From Jacaranda mimosifolia (Eukaryota > Streptophyta > Magnoliopsida > Lamiales > Bignoniaceae), in contig CM032133.1 of NCBI GenBank assembly GCA_018894105.1, positions 20,908,501 to 20,972,500 on the forward strand: a stretch of DNA of 64,000 nucleotides. The letters run 5' to 3'. Below, piece after piece: positions 11,511-25,400 of this stretch. Every line of letters begins with the position of its first letter. The stretch's first letter is position 1. The notes beneath the pieces are model-generated. The model worked only from the letters and a program-made list of their open reading frames with translations, made no database searches and was not told where the DNA came from. Made by a program: the position numbers and the translations under genes.

Positions 11511-12194
11511 ATGCCCCCATCTTCTCATACATGTGAACTTCAATATGATCTTGAGATTGAGAAGACTGCTCGTAGATTGCGGAAGGAGACCAGATTGCAA
11601 AAAGAAAACAAATCGTCGCCTTCGGATCTCGATTTAGATACATATAGCTTAATCAGTTATAGCGCTTCAGAACAAGAGGAAATAATGGCTTGTGAAAGAA
11701 CTTTAAAGGAGTTGAATCAGATTTAACTCAACAATCGCTTTGCATTGAATATCCAGAGTTGGAAACACCATTTGAGTTAAAATCTGGGTTGATCCATTTA
11801 TTACCCATTTTCCACATCTTGGAGAATGAAGATCCCCATAAGCTTCTAAAGGCACTTCATATTGTGTGCTTGACTATGAAGCCCCAAGGAGTATCTGAGG
11901 AGCAAGTGAAGTTGCGAGCTTTTCCATTTTGCTTAGCAGATAAAGCTAAGAATTGGTTGTTTTACATACCCCCTGATTATGTCACTACATAGACCAAAAT
12001 GGCAAGTTTATTTCTTGAGAAGTTTTTCCCTACTTCATGCACTACTAGCATTAGAAAAGAGATCAGCAGGATAAGATAGAGGATGCAGAGAATCTTCATG
12101 AATATTAGGAAAGGCTTAAACAACTTTGCGCAAGCTACCCACAATATAGTATAACTGAGCGACTCCTTATTCAATACTTTTATGAAGGACTTCT
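11511..12194 (+). pseudogene. Ty3/gypsy gag relic
   Basis: The first frame (11511-11726) is a charged N-terminal gag-type leader. The second (11759-11992) contains FELKSGLIHLLP, DPHKLLKALH, TMKPQGVSEEQ and KLRAFPFCLAD, all hallmarks of plant gypsy gag. A stop replaces the expected Trp at 11990-11992, after which the same frame carries FLEKFFPTS. Gag similarity (LLIQYFYEGLL) continues to about 12194 and ends where the foldback-element sequence starts. No zinc knuckle, protease or pol follows. Confidence 0.7.
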
Positions 12195-13209
12195 ACTCCG
12201 CACCCTCCACAACCCCCATCCCCATCCCCATCCCCAATTGCCCTGTCCCTAACCCACGTTGGTCGGCCATGACAGCTACCCCCCAAAACAGAAAAAATAT
12301 TTTTTTCGTCCTATAAAATTTTTCGACTTTCAATTTTGTTTTATATGTTACGCAATTTTAAACTTAGTCCTATAAGTTAAAAAAAAATTCACATTTAGTC
12401 CGAAGGTCATCGGAATCTCATAAAATGGCCAAAAATGTTGATGTGGAATGTTGAAATTTTCTGAATTTTGGAATTTTTGCTTAGGTGGCAAATTTCCTGC
12501 TGATATGACAATTTTTTTGTCTTGTTGGAAAAAGTCTTTGCTTACTTGGATTTTTATTAGTAATATTATTATTAATATATTACTAATAATAATCCTAATA
12601 ATATTAGATAATTATATTATCATAATAATATTATTATTATCATTGAAAATATTATTCTTATAATAATAATAATAATAATAATAATAAATTAATTTAATAT
12701 TTATTAGTATCATGTATTATTATTAATACTACATATTATGAATATAATTAAAATTATTATAATATAATCTTTATTATTATTAATATATTGCTAATCATAT
12801 AATTAATATTATGAATTATAATAGTATCACAAATGATATTAATATATCAATAATATATTATTAAATAATAATAATAATATATGAGCATGTGACTAATATT
12901 AGTATCAATTATACATACACATATATTATACACAAATATATATATACACATGGACATATATTTATAAAAAGAAAAATAAAAAAAAAGTAATATAGGGACT
13001 AAAGTGGAACAAAAAACTATAAATTGATAATTTTGCCCTTAAAAATGTCAAAATTGGTCAATTTTTTGGCCAAAAACTGCCGAAAAATGGTTTTAGGGAT
13101 TAAAGTAAAACGATATATTAACATTAGGAACTAAAAGATGAATTTTTGAAGATTGGGGACTAAAGTGATTCTAAAGTAAAACATTAGGGACCATTGATGA
13201 CATTTACCC
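12195..13209. mobile_element. Foldback Mutator-like element, copy 3, left arm missing
   Basis: It begins inside the C-rich centre of the family (CCGCACCCTCCACAAC, as at about 40566) and continues through the mirrored AT-rich arm to a right terminus ending ATGACATTTACCC. The left terminal repeat is absent and no TSD can be found, so this is a truncated copy joined to gypsy gag sequence. Confidence 0.6.
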
Positions 13210-13489
13210 AAAATTAGAAATATTAAAAATTCATATTCTTTTGATTAATTATATCCAATAATTATTATAACTTTAAATAATAAAGTCTCAAAATAACGGC
13301 CTTATACTTTTATTATGTCAAATGTTTTAAAACAATCATATGTGTGATGCTTCTAAATTAAAGGCCTTAATATAAGAAAAAATAGGCTTTGTATTCTTTT
13401 GAGCTCTAAAATATGAAATATATATATATATATATATATATATAGAGGAGATCTTTAAAATTTGCAAGTTTAAGGCGGTCACTCTTTTT

Positions 13490-13618
13490 GGTTAGCGAAC
13501 ACACTAAAACTAGAAAGAGACATATAATGGCACCATAAGTAGAAGTTCCTACTCTTTGATACTGCTCGGCTCCATATGCCCGCCCACATAGAGTTTCCAA
13601 TGCACCTGCCTTTCCAAA
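13490..13618 (-). pseudogene. MATE exon 2 fragment (copy D)
   Basis: Translation gives GALETLCGRAYGAEQYQ followed by TYGAIICLFL, the start of MATE exon 2 in copies B and C. The frame is then lost in a TA microsatellite at about 13413-13443. I could not find other exons of this copy. It lies about 1.2 kb from the NLR1 start, in the opposite orientation. Confidence 0.65.
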
Positions 13619-14701
13619 CAGCATCAATAAGCAATAAGATGTAGTAAATTAGACCAGATTATTCTCTGGTATCTAATAACATTCTAATTTTGTAATTGAG
13701 AACAAAAGCTTCATTCCAAGTGAAATTTCATAATGGAACTTATTCAAAAGTAAGGCTGGAAGCTTTATCCTGTTGTGAATTTCCTCAGTTGATCTGAGCC
13801 ACAGTTCAACCAATAGAATTATATATAGATATAATGGATCAATGGCGCAAAGTGATCTGTGATGATTTTCCTAACTATAAGCCCATTGTTTCTTAAGTCT
13901 AATACATGGTCCAAGTTCAAGACTGATTCTTCCAATGAGTACATCTGAACGCAGTATAATAAACCATAACAACTAATAAACTTTCTGAAAATTCGGCAAG
14001 AACAAAATCATGAATATAGGCTTGATTGGAATAAACCAAGCAAATCCCTTGTGTCAATTATTTTATGCTTTCAATTTCATGGTGCTATTTTCATAAGAAG
14101 TTGAATGAGAGGATTCATCAGAACACATAATGGAGATACTGTAGAAAGAAGTAGAGTTGCTACTTTGTCCCGTCCTGTTCTTTAAATTTGAAGTTCCCCA
14201 GTGCTTGAAGTTAAAAGTTCTTATCATGATCTGTGACACAGTTCACTAATCCAAACTTTGAGTGTTGTTTTCTTTTCGTACGACAAAAAAAAAAAAAAAC
14301 AAGAATAATAGTCCTTGTGGGAATTATCTTTGGCTTTCATCAAGTCTTCTCTGCTTGTTAGTATCACTTGAACTCAGTGGGTTGCACAATCATCATAAAA
14401 TATTTTTCTCAGTTAAAGTTGGAATCAATATGGAGCACCTCAAGTTTGAATATCACTCTTGACGTCTGTTGTACTCATTAGTCTTTACTCAACCTAACCT
14501 TCCACTCATTTTCAAAAAGACCTGGGTAGTGGGAAAGATTTAGGAAAATTTGGGTTAATATATAATGAGTTATGCTCTGAAGTTTCAATGTTCACATAGC
14601 TTTTCTTCTTTGTTTTCCGCTCTTTCCACATACTCTGCTTTTATTCACTACCGTGTGGAGCCTTTTTGCAAAAAGTACACCAAAGCATAAGACTTCGGCC
14701 A
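13619..14701. other. Spacer and NLR1 upstream region
   Basis: No coding sequence is seen. From about 14250 onward the DNA is recognisably similar to the upstream region of NLR2 (36304-36880, reverse strand), so it probably holds the NLR1 promoter and leader. Confidence 0.55.
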
Positions 14702-14707
14702 TTGACT
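14702..14707 (+). promoter_or_regulatory. W-box (TTGACT) conserved in both NLR promoters
   Basis: TTGACT lies 117 bases before the NLR1 ATG, within the motif CATTGACTATGTTT. The same block occurs at almost the same distance upstream of NLR2. TTGAC(C/T) is the WRKY-factor binding core common in defence-gene promoters. Activity is inferred. Confidence 0.4.
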
Positions 14708-14823
14708 ATGTTTAGTATCAGCCATTTATCATCTTACTTTTGCAACTGATTGATTTTCATTTGTTCCAACTTTCTTGAAAAATTACTCCCACCTGAATTA
14801 TTTGAGCCTTTGATTCCCAAAAT

Positions 14824-17800
14824 ATGGCAGATGGTGTTGTTTCTGCGGTTGTGGAAATGGTTCTTGGAATCTTGAGGTCAGTTGTACTGCAAGAGATTGG
14901 TCTCCTTTGGGGCTTGAAGGATGAGCTCAATAGTCTTCAAAGTACATTTGGTGCAGTCCAACTTGTGCTCCAAGATGCTGAGGTCAAGCAAAGGAAGAGT
15001 GAGGCGATTCAGAACTGGCTGAGGAAGCTGAAAAATGCTGCTTATGATGCTGAAACTATGCTAGACCGGGTAGCCACTGAGGGCCTTAGACGAAGAGTGG
15101 ATTCTGAAAGAGGTATGCAATATCAGTTAAGATCATTTCTTTCATTAAGAAATCCATTGCTATTCCATTCTGAAATGGTTCGTGAAGTGAGAAATATAAG
15201 GGGAAAACTAGATGCCATAGCGGAAGAGAGACTTAAGTTCCATCTAGGAGAGGGTGTTATGGAAAATCGATTTGGAGAGACACTAGAGAGTAGGCATACT
15301 AGTTCATTGGTGAATGAATCGAAAATTTATGGAAGGCATGACGAGAAAGAAATGATAATAGAGAAGTTGCTTCATGATATGAGTGATCAAGATGATCTTT
15401 CTGTATGTGCAATATGCGGAATGGGCGGACTTGGGAAGACCACGCTTGCACAAATGGTGTATAAAGATGAAAGGACAAAGAGCCATTTTGAACTGAGAAT
15501 TTGGGTGTGTGTCTCTGATGATTTTGATATACAGAGACTAGTAAGAGCGATGGTACAGTCTATAGAAGGAGGTGGATGCAATATTTCTGAGTTGGATCCA
15601 ATGCAACGTCTTCTTCAAGAAAGGTTGAGGGGAAGAAGATTTTTACTGGTTTTGGTTGATATTTGGAATGAAAACCATAGGCTGTGGGATGAACTGAAAG
15701 AAGTATTAAGATGTGGGCCGAAAGGCAGTGTGCTAATGGTAACAACCCAGATTGAGAAGATAGCTACTATGATGGCTGCTATCAACATACACCACATCGG
15801 ATATTTATTAGAAGATGATTCTTGGTCCTTATTCAGGCAAAGAGCCTTTAAAACTGGAGATGAAGAGGAAAATCTTGTTGCAATTGGTAAGGTGATAGTG
15901 AAGAAATATGTTTGCGTGCCTTTGGCAATCAAGGCTTTAGGAAGCCTGATACAATCTAAATCCCATGAAAATGAGTGGTTAGCAGTCAAAGAAAGTGAGA
16001 TATGGCATCTATCAGACGATGAAAATGTGTACCTTACCTGCCTTGAGATTAAGTTATGACAATCTACTGCTTCAAATGAGGCAATGTTTTGCCTATTGTT
16101 GCATATTTCTTAAGGATTACGTGATGGAGGAGAACCACCTAATCCAACTATGGATGGCAAATGGCTATCTTTTGTCTGATGGCCAAACAGACTTTCACCT
16201 CACTGGTCATTTGATCTTCAAAGAACTAGTTTGGAGATCCTTCTTGCAAGATATCAAGATAAATTCCTCGGGTAAGATGACATGTAAAATGCATGATCTG
16301 ATGCATAACCTAGCCTTATCTATCATGAGACATGAAAGCTATATCATAGAGCATGGTAAGGTGCTTAAAATTCCTCAAACACCTCGTCACTTGTGTTTTA
16401 ACTCATGGTTGTCTTGGGAAGTTCCAGATAACAAGAGTAAGCTCAAATTACCCATTGATAACTCTTTGCGCTCAATTGTTGTGCGTGGAGGAGAAGTTCC
16501 ATGTGTGAGAGGGTTTTTCTTCCTTCCTCTCAAAGCAAAAATATCTAAGAGCATTGGATGTGCCTTGGTGTGTCATAGAAAAGTTGCCAAATGTAGTTTG
16601 CAAATTAGAGCATATTAGGTTCCTTGCAATGCAATGCTCTAATATGAAAGGGTAACCTGAATCCTTAACTCGTCTCCATAACCTTCAGACATTGAAGCTC
16701 ACAGATTCTGAACAACTTCTTGAGCTACCCAAAGGTTTGAAAGTGATGAAAAATCTTTGGGTTGTGGACATCCAAAACTTTCATTCACTTCTTTGTACCC
16801 CGCCTGGACTGGGAGATTTAACTTGCCTGCGCAGACTAAGCATTTTCATTGTGGGTCAGGATGCGTCTCGCCAAATAGACCAGCTGAAGGAGTTAAACCT
16901 TGGAGGGAGATTAAACATACAAGGGCTTGATAACGTGAGAAATTTGGATGATGCCAAAAGTGCCAATTTGATGACGAAGAAGAATCTGACTTCTTTAAGT
17001 TTATCTTGGAAAAATAGCATCAAAGAGAACTCTGCTGAAGAGGTTCTTGAGGCTCTCCAACCTCACGTGAATCTTGAAGAGATCTGCATTGTGTCATACC
17101 AAGGTTCCAGGTTCCCAAATTGGATGTCAACTTTGGCTTTTTATAAGAAACTAAAGAAAATCACTCTGGAGTTCTGTCGAAGATGTGAACACCTCCCACC
17201 CTTGGGGAAACTGCCCTCTCTTACACATCTTAAACTCTATGGGATGGATTCTGTCAAGTGTTTGGATGCTGAATTGTACGGAGATGGAGAGATTTCATTT
17301 CCTTCATTAACAAGTCTCGAAATCATAAGTATGCCTAACTTTGAAGAATGGACCATAGCGGATTCGGTTGAGAGTTTTCCTTGCCTAAAAGCTTTAAGGA
17401 TAAGCTGGTGTGCCAAGTTGACTGGATTACCAAAGCTACCAACTCTCAGAGGGTTGCATATATCTGGCAGCAGCAGTGCGGCACTTGTTAGATCCACGAA
17501 GTTTCTTACTTCACTTACGTCACTTGCTCTATTCAACATTCCAGAATTGGAAGTTTTTCCAGGAGACTTACTGCAAAATCGCAAGGCCCTTGAATACCTG
17601 CACATAGGTTACTTGCCTATCAGAACTCTGCCAAACATGCTAGATAATCTCTCAGCTCTGAAAACCTTGTATTTTGAGAATTACTCTAATCTTGAATTTC
17701 TTCCGGAGGGACTCAAGTTTCCGAATTCTCTGGAGATATTAGAGTTTAGTGAGTGTGATGGTCTTAGATCATTTCCAGCAACTATATTGGAAGGCATATC

Positions 17801-18235
17801 ATCCCTTAGATTATTATCATTTCTGTGCTGCAGGAAACTGAAGCCTTGTCGGGACCACTGAAAACAGCAACACCACTGCAAGAAGTGAGTTTAAATTGGC
17901 TTCCAGAGCTCCAACATTTGCCAGAATGTCTGCAACTACTAAGCTCTCTCAGACAGTTAAGTATATGCAACTGTGAAGGACTATGCTCTTTACCAAACTG
18001 GTTGGGGAGTCTTCAGTCACTGTCTGATACAGAGATTCGCAATTGTAAGAAGTTGAACTCCTTGCCTGATAGCTTCAGGAGTCTCAGATCACTGAGAAAG
18101 CTTTCTATAAAAAGATGCCCGCAATTGGAGAAGAGGTGCAAGAAACCAAAGGGTGAAGACTGGCCAAAAATATCACATGTTCCTATCATACTTATCAACG
18201 ACAAGGCCATACAGCCGTTGGATCATCATCAATGA
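14824..18235 (+). pseudogene. CNL resistance gene NLR1, frameshifted pseudogene
   Basis: ATG 14824 opens a frame with an RGA-type coiled coil and an NB-ARC domain: P-loop GMGGLGKTT, then the HFELRIWVCVSDDF motif. One extra base near 16025-16035 shifts frame into a stop at 16059. The next frame (to 16618) holds QCFAYCC and CKMHDLMH, then a net loss of about two bases near 16520 shifts it again. A TAA follows at about 16652. The LRR part (to 17861) is shifted once more near 17840 before the last frame ends at 18235. Motifs have also decayed: kinase-2 reads LVLVDIW instead of LVLDDVW, GGVPLA reads VCVPLA, and TTR reads TTQ. Its intact paralogue is NLR2 at 32878-36303. CNLs are cytosolic immune receptors; a truncated CC-NB product of about 411 residues remains possible. 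Confidence 0.88.
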
Positions 18236-20517
18236 ATTAGATCCAATCATGCTCAATTCTGGAAGTGAAAAAGGTATCTTTTGTTTCCCACTTTTCTATT
18301 ATCTTCTCAATGTTTTGGTAATTTCTTGTTAGGATTTATTTGAAATAGATTAATCAGCCAGAAGCTTGCGGCCCTGAAACTGACTCCTGTACAAATCTAA
18401 ACATGTGATTTTCTTTTTCTTGGGGATGCATGCTGGCCTGTTTGCTATTCATTCATTTCTATATGATAATTAAGCGATTTTTTTTAATCCGACGTAATTA
18501 ATCATACAAAAGTCAATATCTATACTATTATAAGAATGAAGGCTTTTTACCTTCGTAAATGTAAGTTACTTCAATGTTACTTTTTCAACTTTTACTCTCT
18601 AAAAGACATTCAAATATTAAAAAGATTTGGTATAATAATCAACTATTGTTAAGAATAGAAATGACTATAATTTCAAAATACGTAATTCTCGTACTAATTT
18701 TTGAATAATCTAGAATTGCCCTCAAGCGTAATATTAACATCCAATGAAATTATGGATAAAATATTAATTGAAATTGAAAAGTTACACCAAGCCAAATTCT
18801 TAATATTGAGGGTGAGTTCTTCAATTCTCTATGTGAAGGACATTTCACTATTGCATTGTTCAAAATGCAAATATTTCATTATTCAAGTTTTATTTATATT
18901 CCATAGAATAGTGAAGAAAACGAGATTAAAAAGAATGGGATACATTGATTGCTAATTGCAAATCTTCAAGTCATGATTAATAGAGACTAATACACAAATT
19001 CGATGCATTTATATCTTTTTTTTTTTTTGAATCTTTCATTTGATTTTTAAGTTCCCAAATAATTAATTCTTATTTGACTGCCATTGGGATTACTCAATAT
19101 ATTTTATATTGATTTTGTTTGAGCTTTTTACCATCAATTTTATCAAATTTGGTTGATTTGAAAAACAATGTTGCATGTTATTTAGTTAGAGTGGCTTGTG
19201 TTATTGTATATTTAATGGTATTGTTTGCAAAATTAATTTTTTATTGTTTATAATTACAATTAATTTTGATGTTATACATGATAAAATAAATTTATACATA
19301 TAGAGACAATATGCCATAGCTGTGAGTATAATATAAAGTAAGGTATGCTAAATAGAATAATTAAGTTCCTGAAAATTCATAATCAATCCGTTTTTACATA
19401 TCCTTTCCTCCTAGTTACTGATTAGTCCTCCATGAGAAATTACTAAAACTCCCTTAAAATATTTATGTGAAAAAATCTATGAAATTATTCTTCAATCCAA
19501 AAAATCATTTCCATCAACTTTTCAATCAAAGATACACAAACATTAACTTTCACACTAATACTGTCAAAATTTTGTGATTCCTGATCTTTGGGCTTATTAT
19601 TTTAAGTTTTATTATGAATTAATTCTTTCGATAGATTTTTTTGAACTTTTTAAATTGATGGATTGTGTAACGATGATCTTAAGTTTTCACCTTTTTTTTG
19701 TTGGAATATTACTCCATTCCCGAATTAAAGCCTCATGTATGCTGGGTGTGAAGTTTTAGATGAATTTAGGAGAATGAGGAGTTTTGTGTAGTTTCATATT
19801 ATTGCCTGAAAAAATAATGATTGAAAATTAGTATGCCGCCATATTGTTATTTTAATATATCTGATAGTTTTGAAAATAAATATTTACCTCAAGAAATAAA
19901 GTATTATTTTATAGACATTCCCAAAAACTATAAGGATAATAAATTTGGGATAATGGACGTACATATTTTATTATTTTATAGGAATAATTCAGGTGTGAAT
20001 TTGTATGTATTTTTATAACATCGAGTGGTTTTTGGTTCCAATGCATAAGTGTCACATATGAAATACCAGGTTAAACATTCAAACTTTGTAGACGCTCAAT
20101 CCGGCGTGAGTGTGTATAAATGAAAGGAAATTATATAAGTTCCACAAGATGTTAATTAACTTATAAATTCAAAAGTTCAAAAGTTCAAATAAATATTGTT
20201 ATTTTTGCAATTTGTCACTTTGAAAAGCAGAAGGAAAGATAATTCTACAAAATTTTACAATTCATTAATTTCTTATCTATGAAGTCATAAGTAATCAAAA
20301 AAAAAAGTATTAAAATTTAACAGTGTTAGCTTAACCGCTATCAATTAAGTTTTTTGGATTAAAAAAGATTATTTTTTATAATTTACACTAATTGTACGCC
20401 GTGTCAAGTTATTTTTGTGTGCATAAATTTTAAGTTACCTGTATGAAACTAAAAAAATGAAAACTATTCGAAAATCCAATATTAATTTGTATAAAGAAAG
20501 TTATATGGTAAACATAT
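18236..20517. other. AT-rich spacer after NLR1
   Basis: The first 100 bases resemble the NLR2 3' flank (shared TTATCTTCTC and ATGTTTTGGTAATTTC). A TCTATACTATTATAAG sequence at about 18519 looks like a Helitron 5' end, but no 3' end was found. The rest has no gene or clear repeat that I can support. Confidence 0.45.
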
Positions 20518-21922
20518 TGTTGTTTCAAGGATATTCCAACATGCAAAAGTGCAACAAAATAAAAGAATATCACAATTCACATTATCAAAATTTAATCAGA
20601 TAATCATAAGATGGCAAATATGTGTTTTTATCAAATTATTTAGCATGTGTGATCAGAATAATTAAATTCAAATATAGCATGCGTGTCAGTATTATACACA
20701 CAATAAATTCAAAGCAAGACAGAATTCATTTAATTAGATACGAGTCCAGGAAAAGCCAAAATTACATATCAATCGAGGCAATAAAATAGTAAAGCATGCT
20801 TTCAGTATAATTGACTATAGATACGAAATTTAAAGGAAAAACTTAGCTTAAGGATCCTTTATTGTAACAGAATCAATCAGACGACCAAATCACAGAATTC
20901 TGTTTGCCTTGAAAAAACAAGCGCCCCGACTGACTAGTGCAACGAGTACAGCGCTGCTCCTCCTAGGATGAGATGGTCCAGAACGATCAAGTACACTCCG
21001 TCTCGTTCACCTCGAACAGTACTCAGTCGCCGGAATCAGAATCAGATAGCCAAGTCACCAGAATATAAGGATATTTAGCCGAATATGAGAAAAATGATAT
21101 TTAGCCGAATATCAGAGGGTAGGAATTATAAGAGAAAGTTTTTGGATAATCAGGGGGAAAGGAAAAACGTAAGCAGAAGAGGCTGCCTTTGGCGTTTTTG
21201 GTATCTTTTCAAGACTGCCAGAGGTAGTCTATTTATAGAAGAGAATTAAGGCTGGCAGAGGGTAAGGGGCTGACAGCCAAACCTAATTTCAGCTATGGTT
21301 TGACAGCTGTAAAATGCTAATTAGGGTTTGACCAAGTAAAACCCTAATCCATTTCCACCATTATCCCTAAGAATCTAGCTGATCTCCAACAAGCATGACT
21401 CAGTTAAGCCCTTATCCGATCAAGCCAACGATTAAGTTTAAATTTTGAATTTTAATTTTCAAATTCAAAATTCCAATGGAATTTTGTCCAAAAAGATAAG
21501 ACTGAGGCTGAGACAATTCGTCCTAACGCCCGCGCCCGCAACCTGGACCAGGATCCGGGCGGGGTGGCGGCGGTGGCGTGCGCGCGTGGTCCACTTCTAT
21601 GAACCCCTTAAAGAGCAATTTATCAAGCATTCTTACTTGGGTCAAATATAAACTAGTCCACACTAGTTTATAAAACCAATGTGGGACATGTGAAGGGTTG
21701 AAATAACCCTTCAACTCCTCCACTTAGTTTTATAATACACAAGCAAGTCTCCACTATCTCAAGTTTCCTATGTGGGACAACTCAACATGTAACACTTAAC
21801 CATTTCCCTTCCTCTATTTCACCAATTTCACAACCATAATTATCTTTGGATTCCAGCCATAATTGACATCCATCCAAAATTAATTAAACATGTAATTAGG
21901 CTCAATTGTTCCAATTACAACA
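20518..21922 (-). repeat. 3' LTR of Copia 1
   Basis: This LTR is about 1405 bases, with TG...CA ends. It resembles the other LTR but carries extra bases, for example near 20640-20690 and in the GC-rich block at 21525-21590. Confidence 0.8.
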
Positions 21923-22471
21923 ATCCCCCACGATTCCATAGATAATGGCTATCAGATTCAACATAGCTCGCTTTCAGAAATAGTACCTTCTAGTTTGAAC
22001 CACTCCCTAAGTTATCCGACTTCTGCTACCATCGGGACAAATAGATCTAAGCCTTGAATTTGTACCCGTGATTTTGATTGTGTCCATCAGTAACAATGAG
22101 GTAAAGGCTATGTACTGATCTTTAGGGTTGACACATTAAGGCCATGTGTCCCGATCCTGTATTATGAATGTTTGTCAAGGAACAATCCAATTCCTTTAGT
22201 TACGGCCAAAGGACTACATTCACTTAGTTGGGCATCTCCAGGGATGCACTGATCGCATCCTGTCCAAAAGGACTTGACCCTATTTAGAGTTAAACTCTTA
22301 CTATACCAACAGTAGTCAACACCTATCAGGTAATCAGGGGAGAGACACCAGATACAAAGTATCAATCTAAATTTTAGGTGCAACTTGATATGCTCAGCAG
22401 CTTGTTTATACCAGATTGAACCTACCTTTTAGGATCTCCACTTAGTAGGTTGGGTTGCCATTGCAGGTATA

Positions 22472-25400
22472 TTACTGATAGGTTTCTAGTCCCATCCCCA
22501 AACTGAATTTATGACCTGAGGACAAATCAAGTCCTTTAGTTAAAGGGTTTGCAATGTTGTCTTTGGATCCAACAAAATCAATTGCAATAACCCTATCAGC
22601 CACTAACCCCCTTATAGACTTTAGTCTAACTTGGATGTGTCTCTTAGTCTTTTGATTGAACTTTGAACTACTAATCTTTGCAATTGTGGTTTGATTGTCA
22701 CAATGCATAGCAATTCCCAGAAGAGGTTTGGTTATCATGGGCAATTGTACCATCAGCCCATATAACCATTCTACCTCTGTCCTAGTTGTGTCCAAAGCAC
22801 ACAACTCAACCTCAAAGGTGGATCGAGTTATCAAAGTCTGTTTAGAAGACTTCCAGGAGACAACGCCGCCACCCAAGGTAAATACATACCCTGTACACCC
22901 ATTGCACCCAGAGTTTTTGGCTATCCAGCTAGTGTCACTGAACCCTTCCAGCACTGTAGGAAATCTCTTGTAATTCAAGGCTAGTGAAGCAGAGCCTTTT
23001 AGATATCGAAGTACCCTATCCAAAGCCTCTCAATGAGTTCAATTAGGACAACTTGTATATCTAGCAAGCTTAGAGACCGCAAATGAGATATCTGGTCTTG
23101 AGCCATTTGCAAGATACTACAAGTTACCAATTATTGAGAATATCTCTACTAAGACACTGGTACACCAGTTTCATTCTTAAAGAGAGCTACTGAAGGATCA
23201 TATGGTGCTTTTGCGATTCTACTTTGTTTATAGCCATATTTCTCAATTATCTTCTCAACATAGTGAGACTGACAGACTACTATACCCTCAGTTGAATGAA
23301 TCAACTTAAGTCCAAGAATCATTTCTGCAACACCCATATCTTTCATTTCAAACCATAAAGTGATTTAACAAGCTTGCAAACTTTCCGCTCATTTCCAGAA
23401 GCTACAAATCCCTTAGGTTGATCCATATAAATTTCTTCCTCAAGATCACTATACAGAAAGGTTGTTTTCACATCCATCTGGTGAATAGGGAAATCATATA
23501 TGGAAGCTAGTGCTATTATCACTCAGATAGTAGTCAAACGAGCTACTGGGGAATAGGTGTTGAAGTAATCTATTCCATCATTTTGCCTAAACCCTTTAGC
23601 AACTAGCCTGGCCTTAAACTTATCAAAACTTATCAACAGTCGCGTCAGACTTAAGTTTCTTTTTGAAGATCTACTTGCTTCCTATAGTAGTACACCTCAA
23701 AGGGAGATCGACTAATTCCCATGTCCCATTCGAGATAATAAAATCCATCTCACTCTTAATAGCTTCCCTTTAATGCTTAGCTTCAGGAGAAGCCATAGCA
23801 TCCTTGAAGGTAATAGGATCACCCTCGACATTATAAGTAACATAGTCATTCCCAAAGTCCTTAGTGATTCTACCCCTTTTACTCCGTCTGGGTTTATCCA
23901 GTTCTTCAGGAACTGCGTCGATACTACTAGGACCAGCCCCCACATTTGTCATCTTTTCCACATGATCAGGAATCGATGTAGACTCAAGGGTTGAATCTAA
24001 AGAAACATTTTGAGGTATCCCCATCTTCATGGGAAACACGTTCTCAAAGAACGTAGCATCGCGAAATTCGACTATATTGTTCGCATCTATGCTCGAAATT
24101 TCTGATTTAATGGCCAAAAATCGCATAGCATAAGACGTTTCCACATAGCCTAGAAAGACCGCATCAACAGTCTTAGGACCTAGTTTCTTCCTCTTGTGTT
24201 CGGGGACTAAAACTTTTGCAAGTCAGCCCCACACTCGAAAGTATTTTAAGCTACGTTTCCTGCCTTTTCAGAATTCAAATGGAGTGCTTTCTTTATGTTT
24301 CAAGGGAACTTTATTCAGAATATGGCAAGCTATATTCAGAGCTTCCCCCCACATGTACTTGGGCAATCCAGAATTCAAAAGCAGACTGTTAATCATGTCT
24401 ATAAAAGTTATATTCTTTCGCTCAACTATCCCATTCGAAGTGGGAGAATAAGGACCAGTTTCTTCATGAATTATGCCAAAATTACGGCAATATTCATGAA
24501 ATGGGTTGGACCCATATTCTCCACCCCTATTTGACCTTAACCGTTTAACTTTTCTACCAGTTTGTGTTTTGGCCTCATTTTTGAACGTAATGAACTTTTC
24601 TAGTGCTTCATCTTTATACTTTAATAGAAAAACATAACAGTACCTACTGCTATCATCTATAAAGGTGATAAAGTATTTTTTATTGTCTTTTTTTAAGACT
24701 CCATTGAACTCACAAATATCTGTGTGCACTAAGTCAAGAATTTCAGTTTGCCTTTCAACTGAGTGGTAAGGCTTTCTCACTTGCTTTGATTCAGCACAAA
24801 TTTGATATTTGTGACCTCGTTTAATTTTGTGTTTAGGAATTAAATTTAAGTTCATCATTCATTTGACCGAACTAAAATTCAAGTGTCCTAAATGGTTATG
24901 CCAAATATATGAACTCTCAATAATGTTAATAACGGGAGAATAAGAAGAATCAACTTTATTAGAACCAATAATGTTCTCAACTCGCAACTTAAACAAACTA
25001 TCGGAAAGATAGCCTTTACAAATAAAAGTGTCGTAATGTAAAATTACAACTTTATTTGATTTGAAAGAAATTTCATAACCCTCCCTAACTATTACAGAAC
25101 CACTTATTATATTTCTTCGAATTGCTGGGACATGATGCACCCTTTGCAGAGACAGTATGCGCCCCGAAGGAAATTTCAGGTCCACACATCCTATCCCATA
25201 CACATTGGCTGCACTTGAGTTCCCCATTGTCACAGTCTTTCCGCTAACAGGCTGGTAAGACACAAACAGTGATTTATCAGCACAAATGTGCACATTAGCA
25301 CCAGTGTCTATCAGCCAATCATATGGTTCATAGATAGAGAATAATTCGGGTTTGAAAGAAATGTACTCGTCAATGGATGCATCAGGAACTCCAGCCTCGC

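Noticed and set aside
18519..18545. Helitron 5' end after NLR1
   Set aside because: Only a TCTATACTATTATA-like start; no CTRR hairpin end was found downstream, so no element is called.
21525..21595. CpG-rich promoter near 21550
   Set aside because: It lies within the Copia 1 LTR and recurs in reduced form near 27390; not a host promoter.
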